64,000 nt of DNA from Heterocephalus glaber (GCF_000247695.1 NW_004624795.1:4315961-4379960); one strand, 5' to 3'; numbered from the stretch's first letter, positions 33,874 through 44,743 are shown. The notes: generated from the letters alone by a model not told the origin. Translations and numbers: made by a program.

Positions 33874-33989
33874 GTATGTGAACATTTTTGTTTTGAGTAG
33901 CTTGCTAATTATGGACGTTCTTGGGTTATTTCCATGATTCACTAGGCCCATGGGTTGTGGTCCTTGGTCTTTTAAGACATTCCTCATGT

Positions 33990-34187
33990 TGCCAGGCATG
34001 GTGGTGCATACCTGTAATCCTAGCTGTTTGGGAAGCTGAGGCAGGAGGATTGCAAGTTTGCAGCCAGCATGGGCAACTTAGCAAGACCCTGTCTCAGAAT
34101 AAAAACAGGCTAGGACTGTGTCTCACGGCAGAGCACTTGCATACCATACGCAAGGCCCTGGGTTCAGTCACCACTGCCACAAACAAA
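33990..34187 (+). repeat. M composite SINE
   Basis: gccaggcatggtggtgcata; linker cagaataaaaacagg; ID half gcaaggccctgggttcagt. Confidence 0.87.
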
Positions 34188-34353
34188 AGAAGTTTCCTCA
34201 GATAGCTCTTGGCTGTGTTCATGGCCCCCTATACCATACCCTGTATAATAAACAGATTTGGGAGAGAACAGAATGATTTGTTTGCAGGTGAATGGAAGTT
34301 TATTCTCAGCTTCTTTTCATTTCACTTACTATTTAAAACCTTTGTCTCTTCAG

Positions 34354-34401
34354 CTGTCAGTTGAAGGATTTGCAGTGGATAAAATGGCTGGCGAGGTTAA
34401 G
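34354..34401 (+). CDS. NPEPPS: NPEPPS coding exon, penultimate (48 nt)
   Basis: 48 nt, 16 codons (LSVEGFAVDKMAGEVK), between cttcag and gtaagg. Phase 0 at both ends. Confidence 0.95.
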
Positions 34402-34942
34402 GTAAGGGAAGTACTATGGTCTTCGACTTTTCAGTCCAGTGCATACAAACCCTGGCCTAGCTTTAGCTTTAGTCAGAGCTCTGGGATCACGTACTGTAGT
34501 GTCCCCTGTGTTTTCTTAGAGAAGAGGCAGCTTAGGTTGTAATCCTCAGTGTCTGGAGAATTTAGGGTTGGCATCACCTTCAAGGGTGTTGAAACATGGT
34601 TGGAAAAAGTGAAGCCGTGAGTCAGCTGACCGTGTGTGTGGCTCTGCCGTGCCGCGGCCCTGTCCTCCAGCCTGTTTCTGCACCTGCAGGCTGCGGTGAC
34701 GGGAAGGCGGTTATTTAGACTGAGCAGCATGGGGGCTGGCACAGAGCAGATTGATACTGGCTCTCCCTCCTTTCCTGTGACCTTCCCATGTCACGGGCGC
34801 CCCTCCTCTGGGCCCTCCAAGGGCGATGCTCTGTTCAGTGCAGACCTTGGACCTGGGAAACCTCAGCATCTGCAGAGCATATGTACCTTGATTGGGAAGA
34901 TGGTAGCTTTCAGCTTTCCGTTGCATTTAAACATGCTCTGAC

Positions 34943-35031
34943 TTTTTTTTTTTTTTTTTGGTACCGGGGATCAAACTCAGGACCTTGCGCTTGCAAGGCA
35001 GGCGCCAGAACCACTGAGCTAAATCCCCAGC
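34943..35031 (-). repeat. T SINE with TSD
   Basis: TSD tgctctgact against tgctatgact. Confidence 0.92.
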
Positions 35032-36034
35032 CCTGCTATGACTATTTTTATTGTGTCACTTTGACTTTATCTTCTCGGAGGCAGAGAGGTTATGAGGTAG
35101 GAGTTTTGGAAGGTCTGAGAGCTCCAGTACAATTTGCTTCACTCTGAGCTATAGCAGGAGTACATCTTAAGATTTTACATCTTGAGGAAATAGTCAAAGG
35201 CTTGGTCTCTGCCGTTGTTCACTTTGCATCGTGTACTGTTAGGTGAACAGCTGTTGTGTGAAGGTACGAGTTCTGTGAAGCAGAGATGTAAGGAGTTGGG
35301 ACAGCTGGAAGGGTGGACGGGAGCTGGCTGCACAGAGAATGCGCTCAGGTGGCTTAGGAACAAGGGAGAGAGCCGCCTGCTGGTACATGTGTTGCAAAGT
35401 GTCAGCCTGGCCTCCGTGCAGAGAGGCTGGAATGAGGAAGAGAAGAGGTCGGGGCGCTACCCCTCGGGCAGGAGCGACCCCGCAGCTCGAGGTGGGGGTG
35501 GGGGTGGTGGAGGACTGAAGGAGATTCCAGAATCGATTGTGCTGATGTGTAATTCACCTGGGTTTACTGAGTGGCTTCTCTGTGTTGTGCCAAGAGAAAG
35601 AAGTCTAGGATAATCCCAGGATTTTGTTGTAAGCGCTGGTGCTGTTTGCTGAGAAGGCGCTGGAAGAAGTCAGACCCTGACCCCGACCTGAGCGAGCCGC
35701 TCACAGGAGTGAATCACTTTTCTCTTTACGCCCTCGATGACGCCCTGGCAGGGGAGCCCGTCATTTGCTGGCTAGCGATGAAGAGTGGTTTTGTTTTCCA
35801 TGATACCAGGTGTACTTTGTTAGAAGATGGGTTATACAACTTTTAATCAAGCATTGTGATAACTTAAATAGTTTCTAGGAAAAATGAGAGACTGGGGTAT
35901 TATTAGGATTACTGCAGCAGTTTAAACTCCTTAGTATTATGTCCCTAAAGAGCTCATCTCTGAGGCAGCCTCGGTGCATTGAGTCCTTCTGGGATGTGCC
36001 AGGCGCCCTGCTGTGTGCCTTGGTCAGTTGTCTC

Positions 36035-36150
36035 TTTAACCTTGCGCAGTCAGTGTCATCCTAAATGGGAAAACTGGGACTTAGAGGCTCGCTTACTCCA
36101 GGTGCGTAACAGGTCAGCACACTGACCCGGCCGGACTGATGAGTCCAGAG
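36035..36150 (-). repeat. MIR fragment in last NPEPPS intron
   Basis: Contains atcctaaatgggaaaactgg, gacttagaggctcgctt, typical of minus-strand MIR. Confidence 0.5.
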
Positions 36151-36367
36151 CCTGTCACCAGTCACCGGAAGGTGATGCGCCTCGGGGCGAGGTGGGCAGC
36201 AGGCCCTCTGGCTCAGGCTGCTGTTCTGTGTGCTGAGGGAGGGCTCCACATGCAGGCCGAGGAGTCGCGTGCTACAGCCTGAGAGTGCACTGGCCACTCT
36301 CAGGAGGCGGCCCTGGGTAGTTGAAGGACAGCAGTGACTACGCTTTGGATTGCTTTCCGTCTGCCAG

Positions 36368-36526
36368 GCTTTCTTCGAGAGTCACCCAGCCCCTTCCGCG
36401 GAGCGCACCATCCAGCAGTGTTGTGAAAATATCCTGCTTAACGCCGCATGGCTGAAGCGGGACGCCGAGAGCATCCACCAGTACCTGCTGCAGCGGAGGG
36501 CCTTGCCGCCCGCGCCCGCAGTGTGA
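36368..36526 (+). CDS. NPEPPS: NPEPPS last coding exon and stop
   Basis: 52 codons from AFFESHPAPSAERTIQQC to the C-terminus, then TGA at 36524-36526. The extreme C-terminus reads LLQRRALPPAPAV, two residues longer than the human end as I remember it. The exon is noticeably GC-rich compared with earlier ones. Confidence 0.97.
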   Translation, partial: AFFESHPAPSAERTIQQCCENILLNAAWLKRDAESIHQYLLQRRALPPAPAV

Positions 36527-36783
36527 CTGCCGCCCAGGGTGAAGCCAGCGGCCGCCACAACACCGGGTCCCGCTCCTCACTGCATGGGGACGGGCTGAAG
36601 GAGCCGCCTGCGAACAGATTCACATGCCAAGAACTCGAGTCTTCTTTCAAACAGACACAGTGGGGGTTGGACGATGAATGTAGTTAACTGGTTCCTGCTC
36701 ACACTCCAGAATCAAATTCTATTGAGAAAGGCAAATCAGCAATTCAGCAAAAAAAAAAAAAATTAAAATGTAAATATGATAGT

Positions 36784-36789
36784 AATAAA
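36784..36789 (+). terminator. Possible early NPEPPS poly(A) signal
   Basis: AATAAA 258 nt after the stop codon, in AT-rich UTR. Could give a short 3' UTR isoform; no clear GT-rich downstream element seen. Confidence 0.35.
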
Positions 36790-37168
36790 ATAGAGCATAA
36801 TGAAACTGTGAAACTTCCTGAAGCCTTGTCAGTGGTAAAAAGTATTTAACACTCTCCTTTTAACAACGGATGTCCTGTTTTTCTAATCTGCCGAGAGGAA
36901 TCCAGGAGGCTTCTGGGAGGAGAGTTTTGTGAAGTGGGCTCCAGAAGCACCTCAGCTGGAGTGGCGATCGCTGGGATGGCACAGAGGCAGGGGTGGGTGG
37001 CATAGTAGAGTCTGTGCATATTCCAAGTGGTTTGTTTTTTCCTTGGCATGGGGACTGACCAGGAAGATACCTTTTCCTGCATAATCCAATCTGAACCAAG
37101 GATTGTAGTTTTCCTCCTTGCCTCCCTTCTGTGTGATCCCTTGGCCAAAAAAGAAAAATGTCTAAAAC

Positions 37169-37174
37169 AATAAA
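37169..37174 (+). terminator. Possible intermediate NPEPPS poly(A) signal
   Basis: AATAAA followed by a mixed C/T tract (cccttccctgttctgcg...). Candidate alternative polyadenylation site. Confidence 0.4.
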
Positions 37175-37788
37175 AAACCCTTCCCTGTTCTGCGTTTTTC
37201 CTCCCTTTAGTTCTTCCCCGACCCCGGTGTCCTTCTTAGAGATGGAGAAATAATGAGGAAACATCTTTCATAGCCACATTAAATAAGAGAAACTGATATA
37301 CATTTTTTTCTCTTTCTTTTTAAAGATGACATTAAGAACCCTGAAATGCGTGTAGGTGAGACAATAGAAATTAAAGCATTTTAGCCAGGCCTTTTTAAGG
37401 AGTTACTCTGCTCAGTGGTCTTCGCTGTGTGGCCGGCCAACCCCTCTTAACAGTATCAGCTGACCTGGCTTCTTGGAGCCAGCGTCACAGCTGCAGCCTA
37501 CACAGGAGAGGCGCCCGGCCCAAGACAAGATGCAAGCCGTGTGTGCCCCTCCGCTCAGCAGCGCCCTACTAACGAGCCTCTCCTGTCTAAGCCAGTGAGT
37601 TTTAACTGAGTCTCATGCCCTTCTTTTATTTTTTTTTCTTATTTTTCTTTAAAAATTTTTTGTTATTAATAGAAATTCATATTTGGTGTGGCTTAACTGT
37701 ATTTCAGAAGGTCATCAGATTGTGAGACTGCTTCCTTGAAACATTTTTGTGCTATTGTTTTAAAAATAATTAAAAAACAGTTGGCGTT

Positions 37789-37794
37789 AATAAA
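37789..37794 (+). terminator. Main NPEPPS poly(A) signal AATAAA
   Basis: AATAAA followed 20-45 nt later by a T-rich element (gatttcttttattctctttg), the usual arrangement of signal, cleavage site and downstream element. SINE density resumes beyond this point. Confidence 0.75.
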
Positions 37795-38068
37795 AATGTC
37801 AATGTGAAATTATGTCCTGATTTCTTTTATTCTCTTTGATAAGAAATTCAAAACATTTCTGTCGGTATGGGTTTAAGTTTTACTACCATATGATTTTCTG
37901 AGTTTAAAAAAATGTAAATCATGAATTCTTAAATAGAATTTAAACAGAAAAAAAAGAGTCATGGGATTCCCTCTAAATGAGTTGAGGATGCGCAGAGCCC
38001 GGAGCCTCCTGGCCTCCCTCCATGGAGGGTTGTTTTCACCCTGATGCTTTGGGACTGAGGCCTTAATC

Positions 38069-38145
38069 CAGTGATGACAAACCTTTTAATGCTTTCAGTG
38101 ATAACAACCTGCTGTGGCACGCGTGCTATAGGTTCACTACCGCTG
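38069..38145 (-). mobile_element. hAT-type miniature element, copy 2
   Basis: 77 bp with a perfect 8-bp TSD ccttaatc at 38061-38068 and 38146-38153. Ends cagtgatgacaaacc and, inward from the right, cagcggtagtgaacctat. Its reverse complement aligns along its length with the copy at 25778, sharing gaacctat(a/g)gcacgc(a/g)tgccacag. No transposase frame; non-autonomous. Confidence 0.8.
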
Positions 38146-38337
38146 CCTTAATCCATCTGTTTCTGTGTTGGATTTTTCCCCAGTACTGGGGATTGAACCA
38201 GCCCTTTTGCACTGAACTATGTCCCCAGCTCTTTAGTATTTTTTGAGACAGGGTCCTGCCAAGTCACTGCTATGATTTGTATCTAGATGTCCCCCAGAGC
38301 CTCACCTGTCCATAGGTGGGGCATTAAAAGGTGATTG

Positions 38338-38458
38338 GCCCAGCACTTGGGAGGCTGAGGCAGGAGGATTGCAGCAAGTTTGAGGCCAGCCTGGGCTACC
38401 TAGTGAGTTCAAGGCCAGCCTGGACTGCACAGCAAGACCCTTCCCCAAAAAACCAAAA
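38338..38458 (+). repeat. B SINE
   Basis: 5' end missing; inside the LTR. Confidence 0.85.
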
Positions 38459-38459
38459 A

Positions 38460-38552
38460 GGGGCCGGAGATTTAGCTCAGTGGTGCCTTGCCTGCATTGC
38501 AAGTGCAAGGTCCTGAGGTCCTGAGTTTGATTCCCCGGTACCACAAAAAAAA
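38460..38552 (+). repeat. T SINE
   Basis: Carries a local duplication 'ggtcctgaggtcctgag'. Confidence 0.9.
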
Positions 38553-38934
38553 TAAAAAGAATTAAAAAAACAAAGTGTTCACCTGGTGAGGAGGCACAGC
38601 TGGCCGCTGAGCCGGGGCGGGTCCTTCCTGTGGAACCAGGAAGTTTCTCTTCCTCCCCAGCTCCTCCCTCTTGCGCTCTTTCCTGGCCACCACCACTTGA
38701 GCAGCTTCCCTCCACCCAGCCACTTCTGCCCTGGAGCCACCAACCTTTAAATGGCTTGTGTTGGGTATTGTGTGTCAGGAGAAAGTGACTGAGACAGCCC
38801 CTAAATTGCCCAGGCTCGGCTCAGACTTGTGCTCCTCCTGCTTCAGCCTTCCACAGCGCTGGGATTCCAGGTGTGTGTGCTCTGCCAGGGCCTGTGTCAG
38901 ATTTTTAAAATAAATTATCTTCCAAAATAGCTTG

Positions 38935-39082
38935 CTATCATAAATAATGTTCCCATTTTATAGATGAGAAAGCAGGCTCAGAAAAGTTAGGTGAATTCAT
39001 TTTACAGCACATAACCTTCAGAAGCAGGTTGTCAGCCCAGGTCTCCCAGCCTCCAAAACCCGCATCCTTGCAAATGACTGCC
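38935..39082 (-). repeat. MIR fragment
   Basis: Shows ttttatagatgagaaagcag, gctcagaaaagttaggtga and cccaggtctcc in minus-strand MIR order. Confidence 0.65.
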
Positions 39083-39305
39083 ACATCCTCCCTGGAGGGC
39101 CAGGCAGAGCCGGCGGGGAAGAGCTTTAGATATTGTGGTTTTGCCTTCTCCGTAACACGTTCTGGCTAAAAACTTTTAGTGGAAACCAGAGGGTTCGGAA
39201 GGTAGATATGTGTTGTTGCTTCTTGGGGACTGTCACCCTGAGGAACAGCAGCAGCTTTCTGGGTCAGTGGGGAGTGAGTTCTGAACTTTCAAAAGATGAG
39301 TTTCA

Positions 39306-39388
39306 GGGCTGGGGATTTAGCTCAGCGGCAAGGACCAGAGTTTGATCCCCAGTAAAAAAAAAAAAAAAAAAAGAAAGAAAGAAAAAGA
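39306..39388 (+). repeat. T SINE with internal deletion, with TSD
   Basis: About 25 bp between the A and B boxes is missing (gctcagcggcaaggaccaga). TSD gatgagtttcag. Confidence 0.9.
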
Positions 39389-39552
39389 TGAGTTTCAGAA
39401 GCAAAGACACTTTGATGTTTGAAAAATACATACCTATCTCCACGTTGTGTGCACTTTGGGAACTAAAAGAGGAGATCTTCAGATTTGAGTTGATTCTTTG
39501 AATTCTATAACCCCCAAAGTTTCTAGAATGTCATCAGAAACATTTTATGGAG

Positions 39553-39667
39553 AGCCAGGTGCGGTGGCCCAACACCTGTCATCCCAGCACTCAGGAGGCT
39601 GAGGCAGGAGGATTGCCACCAGTTTGAGGCCAGCCTGGGCTATGTAGAGACTGTGTCTCTAAAAGAA
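39553..39667 (+). repeat. B SINE
   Basis: gagccaggtgcggtggccca. Confidence 0.87.
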
Positions 39668-39786
39668 AATTTTTTTAAATTATGCAGATTTTAGGCCAAC
39701 TAATTTTATTTTTTAAGCTTTTGGTAATGTTTATAGCATTGCATTTATACTTACAACATCAGTTTTGATTAATAAATTGGCTGATA

Positions 39787-39870
39787 GGGCCGAGGATTTA
39801 GCTCTGGTTCTGGTGCCTGCCTTGCAAGCACAAGGTCCCGAGTTCGATCCCTGGTACCAAAAAAAAAGAA
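39787..39870 (+). repeat. T SINE with TSD
   Basis: TSD a(a)tggctgat; A box shortened (tagctctggttc). Confidence 0.9.
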
Positions 39871-39902
39871 AAAACAAACTGGCTGATGAGAACCGAATCT
39901 TT

Positions 39903-39977
39903 CTTGGGGGGTGGGCAGGGCTGGGGTCAAACCCCGGGCCTGAGACTTGCTGGGCAGGTGCTCTACCATGGCACCCA
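39903..39977 (-). repeat. ID-like SINE, old
   Basis: gctggggtcaaaccccgggc ... ggtgctctaccatggca. Confidence 0.65.
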
Positions 39978-40346
39978 CACGCTAGAGTCTGGCAGCTGTT
40001 TTTGTGGGAAGGTTCTTTCGTTACAGCACTCAGTACCCACCCAAGGGGGACCGGCAAGTGAAGCAGCAAGGAGACCCGATGTCAGCAGCACACGGGGCCC
40101 CGCTCGCACGTGGGTGTCTGCCAGGGAGGGTGACACCTGGCTCCCAGAACGCGGTTGACTGCCATGATCTGCGCCTGCCCTGGAGGACGACTGCTGCTGG
40201 TGGCTGGTCAAGATGATGCCTGGGAGGAAGTACTTAAACTGCGGGGCGTGCTGGCAGGGGACGCCACCCCCAGCCTTAAACAGTTTCACCCTCTCATCAG
40301 CTGGACAGATCATGTGGGTGTTGATTTGACTTTTCATTTATGGAGT

Positions 40347-40806
40347 CGGGCCAATGGCATATACCCCTGGGCCAGCACCTGAGAGGCTGAGGCAGGAGGG
40401 TGGCATGTTCAGCCTCCAGCTGGGCTACAGAGTGAGTTCAAGGTCAGCCCTAAACTGACCATAACCATAGCGAGATCCTCAAAACAAAAACATTTCTTAG
40501 GGCACTGATCACCTTGCAGGATTTGTACCAGTCTAGATACTCTGTTCCTTCTCAGTTTACACTTCTTAGAAGTTAAAGAGAGGAAGAAAAGTCAGTGGAC
40601 TGAATGGCTCATAGGTTAGTGGGAAAGGTCTCAAGACAGGAATACAGAATACAAAATAATAGAAGGTAGAGGGGGAGAGACAACTTTTTTGTTTGTTTGT
40701 CTTTTGAGACAGGATTTCACTAGCCCAGGCTGGCTTCGAACTCGCAGAGATCCTCTTGCCTCGCCCTCTGAGTGCTAGGATGACGGGTGCACCATCACGC
40801 CCGGCA
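40347..40806. repeat. Two B SINEs in opposite orientation
   Basis: 40347-40487 plus (degraded 5' end), 40687-40806 minus. Confidence 0.78.
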
Positions 40807-41137
40807 TATGGACAACAACACAACAGTACATGACTTCCTGATGTTGCTACAAGAGCCAGGCTGCTACCAAATCGAGGCTGCTCTCTGCCCCTACAGGGGT
40901 GCTATGCCTGTGTGACCCATTCAGTAGCTACTAGCAGTGTGCAGGTATTTGAATTAAAGTTGTTCAGTTGCACTAGCCACGTTTCAGGTTGTCAGCATAC
41001 ATGGTGCACATGACTACACTGACTGGCGAGCGCGACGGAGACCTTACCCATCACCTGGGAATCTGAGGCGCCCTTTTCTACTCAGATATCTACAAGTGGA
41101 CTTCTCTGTGTGGCAGAAAACTTACATGTGTTTGTGT

Positions 41138-41435
41138 TTTTCTTTTGTGGTACTGGAGATTGAGCCCAGGGCCTTCCACTGAGCTACATCTCCAGCTCTT
41201 TAATTGGATTTTTTTTTTTTTTTTTTTTGGCAGTACCAGGGATCGAACTCAGGACCTTACGCTTGCGAGGCAGATGCAGCGCCACTGAGCTAACTCCCTG
41301 GCCCTTCTCCAGCTCTTTAATTTTGAGACAGGGTCTCGATAAATTGTCGAGGCTGCCCTCAAATTCACAGCGATCTTCCTGCCTCAGCCTCCCCAGTGCT
41401 GGGATTACAGATGTGTGGCACCACGCCCGGATACA
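41138..41435 (-). repeat. M composite SINE, split by a T SINE
   Basis: ID half 41150-41207, B half 41325-41435. Confidence 0.83.
41208..41304 (-). repeat. T SINE nested in M SINE
   Basis: Clear TSD ctccagctctttaatt duplicating M-SINE sequence. Confidence 0.93.
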
Positions 41436-42129
41436 TGCAGTTTTCCTTGTCAGCCGCACGGTGACAACTCACAATTTGTGTAAGATCGCATCACTAACCT
41501 TTATTCATTTACAACTTCTTGAGGGACAGAGCTGCTGCTTGGAGGTGGCCTCAGAACAGAAGCAGGTGCTACTGCATGGGGGCCGGGAGGATAAGAACGG
41601 TGAAGTGCCGCATAGCGAGCTCTTCTCCGGCTGGCCCAGTGCCCCATGCACATGCGGCAAAGGACAGGGTCACTACCAGCCCCACAGGTGGAGTGAGGAC
41701 GACTCTGACCACGCTGTTAAGATTACGAGCCAGGCCCAGTGCTAGGGGAAGCCAATATGGACGAGAAGGGCACTAGCTCACACCACAAGCCTAGGCCCAG
41801 GGACATTGCGGATGCAGCTGGCCCACCACCGCCCTCGGGGATTAGCACACCCCCGTGCCACCCCCCACCTCTGTCCTGCCCCCCCCCATTCGGCCCTCCC
41901 TGGGGACCCAGGTCCTGCGCCCCTGTGTGGGATGTGAGGGTCTCCTCTACAAAAGCCCCCGTGGGTACACTGGTCCCCCACGACCTCTCCTGTGGCTACC
42001 AGCAGGCCCTCCTTGCACCCTGGCCCACACCTGGCCTCCAGTCCCCCGTGGCCCACTGTAGGGCCCTCTCCCTCATAGTAGATTCTCATTTTCCTTCCTC
42101 TTCCTACATCTCCCAGTGTCTTGTTTGTT

Positions 42130-42450
42130 TTCAGACGGTCTCACTATGTAGCCCAGCCTGGCCTCAAACTTGGTTCGATCCTCCTGCCTCAGCCTCTCAA
42201 GTGCTGGGACTGTGCCAACCACAAGTTCCCCCAGTAACTTTTCCATTCCTTGGCCCAGTAAAAGTTTCAATAACCCCTCAGCGCCCCCCCCCCCAACTCA
42301 GGACCTTGCGCTTGCCAGGAAGGCACGGCACTACTGATCTACATCCCTGGCCCTTTATTTTTTGTTTGAGTCAGGGTCTCACTAAGTTGCCCAGGCTGGG
42401 CTGGATCCTTGGATCCTCCTGCCTCAGCTTCCTGAATAGCTGGGATTACT
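42130..42450 (-). repeat. B, T and B SINEs
   Basis: B 42130-42225; T 42281-42353 with a C-run in place of its 3' end; B 42354-42450. Confidence 0.8.
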
Positions 42451-43251
42451 GAGTCCCTGCCGTGTGAAGCTCTGTGCCGGGCTCGGACCTGCCGCCCCAA
42501 TGCCACGCTTGCCAAAGCCCACAGTGGACGAAGCTGTAGTGGCAAACGTGTGCCTGCTCCTCATTTGGCTCCAAGGCGAACCAGGCGTGACTGCGGCCGG
42601 CCCTGCTGTGTTACAGCTCGTGTTGGTTGCTATGTCCCTCCTCTTGCTGGAGCCCCGGGAAGGAGGCGGGGGAGAGAGCGTGAGCCCACAGCGGGGGACT
42701 CAGCAGCCGGCCCAGGGAATCGGGTGCTGATGATTCCTTCCTAAGAAAAGGCTGTGGGGCAGAGAAGCCGGGGTGCTAGCCTACCTGACTCCGTTTGTGT
42801 GAGGCCCAGTGATTCTGGGTGGTCTCCTTCCCCTTCCCCCTCGGGAGTCCCCTCAATGCATAACACACCTTGGATCCTGAGTTTGCAACTGTTATCTTTA
42901 CTGCCTTGTAAACAGAATGTTTTAATTAAACTGCGTAAAACTGCCCCTGACCACCACTGACTTGGCAAAGTTCTGCTCAGTGAAATTCTGCTTGTGCTCC
43001 CCTCTCCTTGAGCCCTCCTCAAATAGAAGAGCCCTGCAAACTGCCTTTCCTTTAAGAACTGTTCTGGAGTGAGCCAGTCTCCATCACCGGCTAGTAAAGG
43101 ACTCAGTTTAATTTAGAGTGTGGTGCATCTCTACAGTTCCAACTCGCCTGGCCCGACAACAGGGAAAGGAAAGGAATGCGTGCCACACAAGCACCCTGTG
43201 ACCCACAAGTGCACTAAGCCCAGGAGGACCTGACACGGGGATCTCCCAGGT

Positions 43252-43350
43252 AGCTTTAAGCGTCTGTCATCCCAGCACTCAGGAGGCTGAGGCAGGAGGA
43301 GGACTGCGAGTTTGATGCCAGCTGGGCTACACAGTGAGGCAGTCTCAAGA
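43252..43350 (+). repeat. B SINE
   Basis: cgtctgtcatcccagcactc onward. Confidence 0.82.
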
Positions 43351-43636
43351 AACTAAAACCAAACCAGAAATGTCCCTGCCCCGTGGCTCCCCCTGCCCAT
43401 GCCCCATAGGCTGCTGAGCAAGGCTCCCGAGATGGTTGGTGAGGGAGCATCACAGACTGAAGGCCAGTGAGCACAGCGCCGGGAAGCAACCCCACAACCT
43501 GCGCCGTGTGCCAGCCTGGGTCCCTCCTCAGAGCACCATGGTTACTGGGATAGAAGTGCGCCAGGAAAACCCCAGGATGGGGCGTCCCAGCAGAGGTCAG
43601 GCAGAGGGCGTCCTGCAGGCACCCAGGGAGGGTTCC

Positions 43637-43720
43637 TTTTGTTCCTCCAGTGCTGGGGATTGAACCCAGGGTCTCGCCCATTGAAGACAAGTGCTCTACT
43701 GCTGAGCAGAACCCCCAGCG
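43637..43720 (-). repeat. ID-like SINE
   Basis: agtgctggggattgaaccca ... agtgctctactgctgag. Confidence 0.82.
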
Positions 43721-43874
43721 CAGGACGTGGTGAGGCTCGTAAAGCACAGGGTGCTATTCTAATGTGTTGTCGGGGAGTGCAAAGCAGCCTGAAAAAGGAG
43801 CCTGTTCAGGAAAAGCTCCCTTAAAGAAATATTAAACTGAGACCTAAAGGATGAATAGCTGCCAACTAGTGAAG

Positions 43875-44725
43875 CTGGCCTGGTGGCTCCTGTCTGTAAT
43901 AATCCCAGCTGCCCGGGAGGCTGAGGCAGGAAGTTCACCAGTACAAGACCACCCTGGGCTACTCAGTGAAACCCTGACATGAGATGAAAAAGTAAAAATG
44001 GCTGAGGATGAGGCTCAGTGCTCCTGAGTTCAATCCCCAGTGTTAGAATTAAAAATAAATAAAAATTAAAAAGCTGGGCATGATGGCGCACACCAGTAAC
44101 CCCAGCACTTTGGGGAGAGATGGGAGGCTCACAAGTCACTGGTCCTGGGTTACTTAGATGCTGGGCTCAGTCCCTCTCCTCAGCTCCTCCTCACTGGTAC
44201 AAAGTACCCGACCCCGAGCTTGAAGGGCCAGGTTTATTCTGGCTCACGGTTTTAGGAGTCAGTCCATAGGCGGCTGGCTCCAAGGCGGGAAGCGCCTGGG
44301 CGGAAGACAGCTGCCTATCCGAGGGCAGCCAGGAAGCAGGCACAGAAGGCAGGAGCCAGGGACAAGAACACAGGTCATACCCAGCCACCCACCTCGACCC
44401 TGGCCCCGACAGGACTCCTAACAGCAAGTCAGCCATAATGGCTCCACACTCGAGCGCTTGGAGGCCACATTAGATCTGAACCCTAACGCTCTGTCTCAAC
44501 ATAATGGGTACGCGCCAACGTGAAGGCCCTGGGTTCAATCCTCAGCTACCTAAAACATTAAATAAGCAAATAGATAAACTGTAACCTCAACACTTGGGAG
44601 CCTGAGGCAGGAGGATCACCTCAAGTTAGAGGCCAGCCTGGGCTACATAGTGAGCCCTCTTCAGGGATGTTCCTGCCTCAAGGTCAGCCTGGGATACATA
44701 ATGAGATCCAGTTTCAAAAAAAATA
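43875..44725 (+). repeat. Two M SINEs and a B SINE
   Basis: M 43875-44050; M 44072-44165 continued at 44503-44560 across the LTR; B 44576-44725. Confidence 0.75.
44166..44502 (-). mobile_element. MaLR-type solo LTR, reverse orientation
   Basis: Reverse complement shows aaaccgtgagccagaataaa (poly(A) signal) and the gtactttgtaccagtgagg end seen in this LTR group. Splits a plus-strand M SINE whose tail continues at 44503-44560. Borders approximate. Confidence 0.58.
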
Positions 44726-44743
44726 AAAGATTAGGTTGGGCAC

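Larger units (their letters stand above)
34402..36367. other. Last NPEPPS intron
   Basis: One T SINE (34943), one MIR (36035) and a G-rich tract at 35491-35516. The 132-codon frame at 35215-35613 has no recognisable content. Confidence 0.55.
1..37815 (+). other. NPEPPS: NPEPPS gene, 3' half (partial, runs off left edge)
   Basis: Eleven exons joined in frame encode about 446 residues that I recognise as the C-terminal half of puromycin-sensitive aminopeptidase, a cytosolic zinc M1 metallopeptidase (full length about 919 residues in human) that removes N-terminal residues from short peptides downstream of the proteasome. The window starts near residue 475. The HEXXH zinc site and the GAMEN exopeptidase motif therefore lie upstream and cannot be checked. 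Visible here are the end of the catalytic domain (DLWESLENASGKPIAAVM), the beta-sandwich linker domain (RLLRLSQKKFCASGPYVG, WMVPITIST) and the large C-terminal helical ERAP1_C-like domain (from about LNLGTVGFYRTQYSSAM to the end). Every intron has GT/AG borders and the reading frame is open throughout, so the copy looks functional. Family assignment is from remembered protein similarity; domain borders are inferred. Confidence 0.97.
36527..37815 (+). other. NPEPPS: NPEPPS 3' UTR
   Basis: About 1.3 kb from the stop codon to the likely cleavage zone. It has a run of 14 A's near 36750 and is mostly AT-rich with a GC-richer stretch at 37430-37560. It is almost free of SINEs, unlike all the sequence around it, which fits purifying selection on a UTR. 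The exact 3' end is inferred. Confidence 0.8.
38268..38796 (+). mobile_element. MaLR-type solo LTR, interrupted
   Basis: Starts tgctatgatttgtatctaga and ends aaagtgactgagaca. It is inserted inside a minus-strand M SINE whose halves lie at 38173-38267 and 38797-38890, and is itself split by a B SINE (38338-38458) and a T SINE (38460-38552). Confidence 0.62.
38173..38890 (-). repeat. M SINE split by an LTR
   Basis: ID half and part of the B half at 38173-38267; the remainder at 38797-38890. Confidence 0.7.
39978..43251. other. Intergenic, GC-richer, no gene recognised
   Basis: Besides SINEs, 41,460-42,110 and 42,450-43,240 are C-rich with a long but repeat-containing frame (41739-42452, 237 codons, whose end is antisense SINE sequence). 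40,880-41,060 resembles an old interspersed repeat I cannot name. Confidence 0.5.

Noticed and set aside
35491..35516. G-quadruplex in the last NPEPPS intron (gtgggggtgggggtggtgg)
   Set aside because: Only two runs of three or more G's; not a canonical motif.
41739..42452. 237-codon frame as a protein gene
   Set aside because: It runs through antisense B SINE and T SINE sequence and C-rich low-complexity DNA; no splice sites or recognisable domain.
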